From Desulfocurvus vexinensis DSM 17965 (GTDB lineage Bacteria; Desulfobacterota; Desulfovibrionia; Desulfovibrionales; Desulfovibrionaceae), in NCBI RefSeq assembly GCF_000519125.1, contig NZ_JAEX01000007.1, forward strand, positions 1 to 64,000: a stretch of DNA of 64,000 bases. Reading direction: 5' to 3'. Position numbers and translations under genes: made by a program. The notes below the pieces were generated by a model. It had not been told where the DNA came from. It did not search any database and worked only from the letters and a program-made list of their open reading frames with translations. Every line of letters starts with the position of its first letter. Position 1 is the first letter of the stretch. Below, piece by piece: positions 58,554 to 64,000 of the stretch.

Positions 58554-58886
58554 GCGCGTCTCCTCGACATGAGTGTTGACGTGAAAGGTTGATTTGTCAT
58601 TTTTTACGTTTTTGTAACCATTGCATCAGAAGTAATTCTCGTTTTTGTCAAAAAATACGATTTATTCCGCTCCCCGCATTCCCCTCCCATCCCTTTGAAT
58701 TTCCTTGCTTCGTCAGCCCTGCTCCGGGCCGCCCCCCTCTGCCGGATGCACAATTCCAGCAAAAGCGGGGCCAACACGGCCCAAGGCGGCACGCCCCCGC
58801 GCGGGCCGGGCCGAAAACGCTTGCCTTGCCCGCAAAATTCCATCAAAGTCCCCTCTTCCGAAAACCAAGCGACCCCCGGCCCGGCC
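58554..58886. other. Divergent promoter region of amtB and gpt
   Basis: 333 bp, with an AT-rich stretch at 58,585-58,670 that should hold the amtB and gpt promoters. I found no TGGCAC-N5-TTGCA sigma-54 site next to amtB, and no unambiguous -35/-10 pair. No small gene is apparent. Confidence 0.5.
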
Positions 58887-59390
58887 ATGAGCAGCACCCA
58901 ACACCGCTATGTGAAGACCTACCCCGTTTCCTGGGAGCAGTTGCACCGCGACGCCAAGGCCCTGGCCTGGCGCCTGGCGGAGCTCGGCCCCTGGGAGGGC
59001 GTCGTGGCCATCACCCGGGGCGGGCTGGTTCCGGCCTCGGTCATCGCGCGCGAGCTGGAGCTGCGGCGCATCGACACGGTGTCCGTGTCCAGCTACGCCT
59101 GGAAGGACCAGGGGCAGCCCGAGGTCCTCAAGCCCTGCACGGCCACCGGCGACGGCGCGGGCTGGCTGGTCATCGACGACCTGGTGGATACCGGCAGAAC
59201 CTTGCGCGTCCTGCGTGAGATGCTGCCCCGGGGGCATTTCGCCACCGTCTACGCCAAGCCCCAGGGCAAGCCCCTGGTGGACACGTTCATCACCGAGGTC
59301 AGCCAGGACACCTGGATTCTCTTCCCCTGGGACGCCGAATCCCGGTTCGTGCCGCCCATCGTCAAACTGCGGGAAAACGGGGACGCGTAG
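58887..59390 (+). CDS. gpt: Xanthine-guanine phosphoribosyltransferase
   Basis: 167 residues. The PRPP-binding loop is [18 protein letters not shown] (about 92-110), and the purine pocket includes [17 protein letters not shown] near residue 40 and [10 protein letters not shown] near the C terminus, which is the Gpt signature. It salvages xanthine and guanine. It lies 101 bp upstream of the purine/nucleoside ABC transporter, so transport and salvage are linked. Confidence 0.9.
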   Translation: MSSTQHRYVKTYPVSWEQLHRDAKALAWRLAELGPWEGVVAITRGGLVPASVIARELELRRIDTVSVSSYAWKDQGQPEVLKPCTATGDGAGWLVIDDLVDTGRTLRVLREMLPRGHFATVYAKPQGKPLVDTFITEVSQDTWILFPWDAESRFVPPIVKLRENGDA

Positions 59391-59491
59391 TCCCCGGGTC
59401 ATGGCCCCCGTCCCGGCATTCCGGCCTTGCCCCACAGGCGGCAGGTAGGATACGGGAGGGGGGAAACGTCATCATTCTTTTGGAGGAAACA

Positions 59492-60649
59492 ATGCGCGGA
59501 TTCCGGCTCATCGCCCTGATGCTGTGTCTGGCCGCCCTGCCGCTGCTCGCCGCCTGCGGCGAGGACAAGGCCGAAACCAAACCCGCCGCCCAGGCTCCCG
59601 CCGAGGCGGCCCCCGCTGCGGAGCCCCAGGCCGCTCCCGCCGCCCCCGCCCAGGGGGAGGACGCCCGCATCGGCTTCATCTACGTTTCGCCCACGGGCGA
59701 CGCGGGCTGGTCCTACTCCCACGACGTGGCCCGCAAGGTCATCGCGGACATGCCCGGCGTGTCCACCTCCTTCGTGGAGTCCGTGCCCGAGGGCCCCGAC
59801 GCCGAAGCCATCATCCGCGACATGGCCCAGAAGGGCTTCAAGGCCATCTTCGCCACCAGCTACGGCTACATGGATTCCATGGAAAAGGTCGCCAAGGACT
59901 TCCCGAACGTCGCCTTCATGCACTGCTCGGGCTACAAGACCGGCCCGAACATGAGCGCCTATTTCGGCCGCATGTACGAGGCGCGCTACCTCTCCGGCAT
60001 GGTCGCCGGGGCCATGAGCAAGTCCGGCAAGCTGGGCTACGCCGCCGCCTTCCCCATCCCCGAGGTCATCCGCGGCATCAACGCCTTCGCCCTGGGCGCC
60101 CAGGCCGTGAACCCCGCCGCCGAAGTGCGCGTGGTCTGGACCAAGACCTGGTACGACCCCGCCAAGGAGAAGGAAGCCGCCAAGAGCCTGCTCGACGTGG
60201 GCTGCGACGTCATCGCCCAGCACCAGGACTCCCCCGGCCCGCAGGAGGCCGCCCAGGAGCGCGGCGTCTACTCCGTGGGCTACCACACCGACATGACCGC
60301 CTTCGCCCCCAAGGCGCACCTCACCGCGCCTATCTGGAACTGGGCCCCCTTCTACAAGGACGCCGTGGAGCAGATCCTCGCCGGCACCTGGAAGCACGGC
60401 TCCTACTGGCCCGGGCTGGCCGATGGCACCGTGGACCTCGCGCCCTTCGGCGAGATGGTGCCCCAGGACGTGCGTGACATGGTCCTGGCCAAGAAGCAGG
60501 AGATCATCGACGGCAAGTACAAGGTCTTCAGCGGCCCGGTGTTCGACCAGGCGGGCAAGGAGATGGTGCCCGACGGCCAGGTGGCCGCCGACGAGGCGCT
60601 GCTCGGCATGACCTGGTTCGTCAAGGGTGTCGTGGGCACCACCGAATAG
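59492..60649 (+). CDS. BMP-family nucleoside/purine-binding lipoprotein
   Basis: 385 residues, start after TGGAGG. Lipobox LPLLAAC with Cys at 21, then an Ala/Pro-rich linker (about 25-55) and the PnrA/Med fold: GDAGWSYSHDVARKV, MEKVAKDFPNVAFMHCSGY, ARYLSGMVAGAMSKSGKLGY and VGYHTDMTAFAPKAHLTAPI. It captures nucleosides or purines in the periplasm for the two permeases and ATPase behind it. The salvage gene gpt upstream supports the substrate class. Confidence 0.93.
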   Translation: MRGFRLIALMLCLAALPLLAACGEDKAETKPAAQAPAEAAPAAEPQAAPAAPAQGEDARIGFIYVSPTGDAGWSYSHDVARKVIADMPGVSTSFVESVPEGPDAEAIIRDMAQKGFKAIFATSYGYMDSMEKVAKDFPNVAFMHCSGYKTGPNMSAYFGRMYEARYLSGMVAGAMSKSGKLGYAAAFPIPEVIRGINAFALGAQAVNPAAEVRVVWTKTWYDPAKEKEAAKSLLDVGCDVIAQHQDSPGPQEAAQERGVYSVGYHTDMTAFAPKAHLTAPIWNWAPFYKDAVEQILAGTWKHGSYWPGLADGTVDLAPFGEMVPQDVRDMVLAKKQEIIDGKYKVFSGPVFDQAGKEMVPDGQVAADEALLGMTWFVKGVVGTTE

Positions 60650-60655
60650 GCGCCG

Positions 60656-61735
60656 ATGTTCGGGCTCGCCGTCACAAGGAGAATGGAGCCCCCGCGCTGG
60701 GGCTCCATTTTCATTTTTCCCGCCGCCCTGGCCGTGTCGCTGGGCGTGAGCTGCCTGCTGCTCGCGGCCCAGGGCAAGGCCCCGCTCCAGGGGCTGGCCA
60801 TGCTCTGGTCCGGCGCCTTCGGCGCGTGGCACGCGGTGGAAAGCACCCTGCTCAAGACCGTGCCCATCTTCCTGTGCTCCCTGGGCGTGGCCGTGACCTT
60901 CCGCATGCAGGTCTGGAACATCGGGGCCGAAGGCCAGTTCGCCCTGGGCGCCGTGGGCGCCACCTGGGCGGCGCTGACCTTTCCGGGGCTGCCCGGGGTC
61001 CTGCTGCTGCCGCTGATGTTCCTGTGCGCCGCCGCGGCGGGCGGGGCCTGGGCCGCCGTGCCCGCGTGGCTCAAGCTGCGCCTGGGCATCAACGAAATCA
61101 TCACCACCTTGATGTTCAACTACATCGGCATCCTGGTCCTGGAATACCTGGTCTACGGCCCGTGGAAGGACCCGGCCAGCTTCGGCTTCCCCATGACCAG
61201 CCAGTTCGTGCCCGCCGCCGTGGTCGGCCATTTCCCCGGCACGCGTCTGCACTGGGGCCTGGCCCTGTGCGTGGTCTGCGCCGTGGGCCTGTGGGTGCTG
61301 CTCACGCGCACGCGCCTGGGCTTCGAGCTCAAGGCCAGCGGCGAGAGTCTGCGCGCCGCGCGCTACGCGCGCATGCCCTACAACACCCTGGTGCTGCTGG
61401 TCATGGCCCTGTGCGGCGCCCTGGCCGGATGGGCCGGGCTGCTGGAAGCCTCGGCGGTCACCGGGCGGCTGCAACCCAGCCTGATGGTCGGCTACGGCTT
61501 CACGGCCATCGTGGTCGCCTGGCTGGCGCGTTTGTCCCCGGCGCGCATCGCGCTGTTCTCGTTCTTCCTGGCCGCGCTGCGCGTGGGCGGCAAGAACGTG
61601 CAGCTGGAGCTGGGCGTTCCGGCGGCCTTCAGCGACATCATGGAAGGACTCATCCTGCTCACCGTGCTGGCCGGGCAGTTCTTCAACAGCTACCGCCTGC
61701 GCCCCGCCCGGGCCCGGGCGGCCAAGGAAAGCTGA
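60656..61735 (+). CDS. Nucleoside/purine ABC permease 1
   Basis: 359 residues with about nine helices, BPD_transp_2 family. Marks include PIFLCSLGVAVTFRMQVWN then IGAEGQFALGAVGA, LRLGINEIITTLMFNYIGI and MVGYGFTAIVVAWLARLSP, typical of YufP-type permeases. Starts 6 bp after the binding-protein stop; the next permease starts 1 bp after its stop. Confidence 0.92.
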   Translation: MFGLAVTRRMEPPRWGSIFIFPAALAVSLGVSCLLLAAQGKAPLQGLAMLWSGAFGAWHAVESTLLKTVPIFLCSLGVAVTFRMQVWNIGAEGQFALGAVGATWAALTFPGLPGVLLLPLMFLCAAAAGGAWAAVPAWLKLRLGINEIITTLMFNYIGILVLEYLVYGPWKDPASFGFPMTSQFVPAAVVGHFPGTRLHWGLALCVVCAVGLWVLLTRTRLGFELKASGESLRAARYARMPYNTLVLLVMALCGALAGWAGLLEASAVTGRLQPSLMVGYGFTAIVVAWLARLSPARIALFSFFLAALRVGGKNVQLELGVPAAFSDIMEGLILLTVLAGQFFNSYRLRPARARAAKES

Positions 61736-61736
61736 C

Positions 61737-62666
61737 ATGGAACTGGCGCTGATCATCCCCCTGCTGGCGGCGGCCATCCAGTCCGGCACGCCCATCCTCT
61801 TCGCCACCCTGGGCGAGATGTTCACCGAGCGCGCCGGGGTGCTCAACCTCGGCGTGGAAGGCATGATGATCGTCGGCGCCCTGGCGGCCTTCCTCACGGC
61901 CCAGGCCACGGGCTCGCCCTGGCTGGGGCTGCTGGCGGCGGGCTGCGCGGCGGCCCTGGTGGGCGGGCTGCACGGGGTGGTCTGCCTGCACTTTCTGGGC
62001 AACCAGACGGTCTCGGGCCTGGCGCTGACCATCTTCGGCGTGGGCCTGGCCAACTACCTGGGCACGCCCTTCATCGGCCAGAGCGCCCCGGGCTTCGAGC
62101 CCTTCGCCGTGCCGGTGCTCTCGGCCATCCCCGTCCTGGGCGACGTGTTCTTCCGCCACGACGCCCTGGTCTACCTGTCCTTCGCCCTGCCCCCGCTCTT
62201 CTGGCTCTTCTGGCACCGCACCCGCCCGGGCCTGAGGCTGACCGCCGCCGGGGAATACCCCCGGGCCGCAGCCGCGGCGGGGCTGAACCCCGTGGCTCTG
62301 CGCTGGGCGGGCGTGCTGACGGGCGGCTTTCTGGTCGGCCTGGGCGGGGCCTACCTGTCCCTGGCCTACACCCACCTGTGGACCAACGGCATGACCGCCG
62401 GGCGCGGCTGGGTCGCCGTGGCCCTGGTCATCTTCGCCTTCTGGCGCCCGGGGCGGGCCATGTTCGGAGCCTACCTCTTCGGCGGGGTCATGGCCTTCCA
62501 GCTGCGGCTCCAGGCCTCGGGCACCAACGTGCCCTCCTCCTTCCTGCTCATGCTGCCCTACGCGCTGACGGTGCTGGCCCTGGTCCTGTCGGCCCTGCGC
62601 GGGCGCGGCGCCAGCTCCAGCGCGGCCCCGGCGGCCCTGGGCGTGAACATCGAGCCCGAGGGATGA
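61737..62666 (+). CDS. Nucleoside/purine ABC permease 2
   Basis: 309 residues, about eight helices, YufQ-type partner of the previous permease: TPILFATLGEMFTERAGVLN, LGVEGMMIVGALAAF and AGRGWVAVALVIFAFWRPGR are the family hallmarks. Together the two form the membrane channel of the importer. Confidence 0.92.
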   Translation: MELALIIPLLAAAIQSGTPILFATLGEMFTERAGVLNLGVEGMMIVGALAAFLTAQATGSPWLGLLAAGCAAALVGGLHGVVCLHFLGNQTVSGLALTIFGVGLANYLGTPFIGQSAPGFEPFAVPVLSAIPVLGDVFFRHDALVYLSFALPPLFWLFWHRTRPGLRLTAAGEYPRAAAAAGLNPVALRWAGVLTGGFLVGLGGAYLSLAYTHLWTNGMTAGRGWVAVALVIFAFWRPGRAMFGAYLFGGVMAFQLRLQASGTNVPSSFLLMLPYALTVLALVLSALRGRGASSSAAPAALGVNIEPEG

Positions 62667-62670
62667 CGCC

Positions 62671-64000
62671 ATGACCCAGCCCGCCGCATCCACCTCCGCC
62701 CCCGCCGCGCCCCAGCCCCTGGTCCGCCTGGAGGGCATCGGCAAATCCTTCGGGCCCGTGCAGGCCAACCAGGACATCACCCTGGACATCCACGCGGGCC
62801 GCGTGCTGGCCCTGCTGGGCGAAAACGGCGCGGGCAAGTCCACGCTCATGAGCATGCTCTCGGGTGTGTTTGCACCCGATGCCGGGCGCATCCTGCTCGA
62901 CGGCGCCCCGGTGCGCCTGCGCTCCCCGCGCGAGGCCATCGCCGCAGGCATCGGCATGGTCTACCAGCATTTCATGCTCGTGGGCCGCATGACCGTGGCC
63001 CAGAACGTGCTGCTCGGGCGGCACAAGGGCCTGCTGGTGCGCCCGCGCGACATGGAGCGCCGCGTGGGCGAGCTGGCCGCGCGCTACGGGCTGGGCATCG
63101 ACCCGCGCGCGCGGGTGGCCGACCTGTCCATGGGCGAGCGCCAGCGCGTGGAAATTCTCAAGCTGCTCTACCGCGACAGCCGCGTGCTCATCTTCGACGA
63201 GCCCACCGCCGTGCTGACGCCCACGGAAACGGCCCAGCTCTTCGCCGCCCTGCGCGAGATGACCCGCCAGGGCAAGGCCATCGTCTTCATCAGCCACAAG
63301 CTCGAAGAAGTGCTCGAAGTGGCCGACACGGTGGCCATCCTGCGCAAGGGGCGCATCGTGGACACCGTGGCCCGCGCCGCCGTGACCTCCAAGCACGATC
63401 TGGCCCGGCGCATGGTCGGGCGCGAGGTGCTGCTGGAGATCGAGCGCTCCGAGGCGCCCCTGGGCGAGGCGGTGCTGGAGCTGGAAGGCCTGGCGGGCAA
63501 CGGGCTGGACGGGCTGGACCTGACCTTGCGCCGGGGCGAGATCGTGGCCGTGGTCGGCGTGGCGGGCAACGGACAGAAGGCCCTGGTGGACACCGTCACC
63601 GGGCTGGCGGCCCCGGCTGCGGGCGAGGTGCGCGTACAGGGCCGCCCGTGGGCCGATTTCTTCCGCGATCCGCCGTGGAACGGCGCCGTGGCGCACATCC
63701 CCGAAGACCGGCTCGGCATGGGCACCTGCCCGGAGCTGGACCTGGTGGACAACGTGCTTTTGACCACGCGCAAGGGCTTCGCGCCCGGGCTGTTCCTGGA
63801 CAAGAAGAGCGCCCTGGGCGCCACGCGGGCCATCATCCGCCGCTTCCACGTCGCGGCCCACGGGCCCGAGGTCCGCGCGCGCCAGCTCTCGGGCGGCAAC
63901 CTGCAAAAGCTGGTGCTGGGGCGCGAGTTCTTCCGCAAGCCCCGGCTCATCGTGGCCGAGCAGCCCAGCCAGGGGCTGGACGTGGCCGCCACCGAGGAGG
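62671..64000 (+). CDS. Nucleoside/purine ABC ATPase, partial
   Basis: The first 443 codons of a duplicated ABC ATPase (full proteins of this type are about 510 residues); the gene runs off the window. First half: Walker A GENGAGKST (about 50), the degenerate signature LSMGERQRV and Walker B VLIFDEPTAVLTP. Second half: VVGVAGNGQKALV (weak Walker A), LSGGNLQKLVLGREF and IVAEQPSQGLD. The layout is as in YufO/RbsA-type proteins. It closes the importer operon. Confidence 0.93.
   Translation, partial: MTQPAASTSAPAAPQPLVRLEGIGKSFGPVQANQDITLDIHAGRVLALLGENGAGKSTLMSMLSGVFAPDAGRILLDGAPVRLRSPREAIAAGIGMVYQHFMLVGRMTVAQNVLLGRHKGLLVRPRDMERRVGELAARYGLGIDPRARVADLSMGERQRVEILKLLYRDSRVLIFDEPTAVLTPTETAQLFAALREMTRQGKAIVFISHKLEEVLEVADTVAILRKGRIVDTVARAAVTSKHDLARRMVGREVLLEIERSEAPLGEAVLELEGLAGNGLDGLDLTLRRGEIVAVVGVAGNGQKALVDTVTGLAAPAAGEVRVQGRPWADFFRDPPWNGAVAHIPEDRLGMGTCPELDLVDNVLLTTRKGFAPGLFLDKKSALGATRAIIRRFHVAAHGPEVRARQLSGGNLQKLVLGREFFRKPRLIVAEQPSQGLDVAATEE

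Noticed and set aside
58554-58886. Sigma-54 promoter for amtB
   Set aside because: No GG/GC pair with the required 24/12 spacing was found upstream of amtB on the minus strand.

Overview
The window has two parts that look unlike each other. From 1 to about 19,230 the DNA is of moderate G+C, with AT-rich intergenic stretches. It carries broken genes and accessory functions. From about 19,230 to the end it is very G+C-rich with dense housekeeping genes. The right part suits a high-G+C sulfate reducer of the Desulfovibrionaceae type: paired TauE/SafE exporters, Pnt transhydrogenase, glnD-glnB-amtB, several chemoreceptors, and hairpin terminators made of G+C inverted repeats. The left part also has Desulfobacterota flavour (periplasmic-type CbiK behind a cobalamin riboswitch, dihaem cytochrome c). 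It could be a genomic island or DNA from a different deltaproteobacterial lineage; a chimeric contig cannot be excluded. Assignment to a genus is not possible from the sequence alone.

Left part. 1-4,511 is a damaged type I restriction-modification locus: an IS3-type transposase start, the 3' stump of hsdR, intact hsdM and hsdS, an HNH nuclease gene, and a frameshifted 3' gene remnant. 4,600-9,244 is a cobalt uptake and cobaltochelatase block (cbiM, cbiQ, cbiO, cobalamin riboswitch, cbiK), followed by a fragment of a second CbiO-like ATPase. 9,618-15,164 is a minus-strand run: P-type cation ATPase, His/Asp-rich membrane protein, small membrane protein, dihaem cytochrome c, NfeD-like protein and a protein built from two copies of one unit. 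A divergent TetR gene and a membrane metallophosphoesterase follow, then a zinc-ribbon protein, an M48 lipoprotein protease, and a P-type ATPase that has lost its middle.

Right part. 19,411-24,163 holds two TauE/SafE permeases with their own PadR and ArsR regulators, and an ABC-2 exporter. Next come lactate dehydrogenase, an HD hydrolase, a solute-binding protein, a metallo-beta-lactamase-fold protein, a Cache chemoreceptor and an L-cysteine desulfidase homologue that has no stop codon before the chemoreceptor. An EAL/HDOD protein, pntAA-pntAB-pntB and proVWX follow. A low-G+C orphan gene at 39,252-39,839 sits between two nearly identical terminator hairpins. After it come a DAK2-DegV fusion, fumarase, a diguanylate cyclase, DinB, an OmpH-like lipoprotein, an L-2-hydroxyglutarate oxidase-type protein, a TAXI binding protein, a STAS/anti-sigma kinase pair, a DksA-like protein, a chemoreceptor with a C-terminal haem-NO-binding (H-NOX) domain, glnD-glnB-amtB, gpt, and a BMP-type nucleoside/purine ABC transporter cut by the window end.

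The most interesting items are the H-NOX chemoreceptor, the dihaem cytochrome/His-rich protein/P-type ATPase module, the tandem-repeat protein, the R-less type I methylation locus with an HNH gene, the in-frame UGA remnant at 17,253-17,513, and the terminator-flanked orphan.
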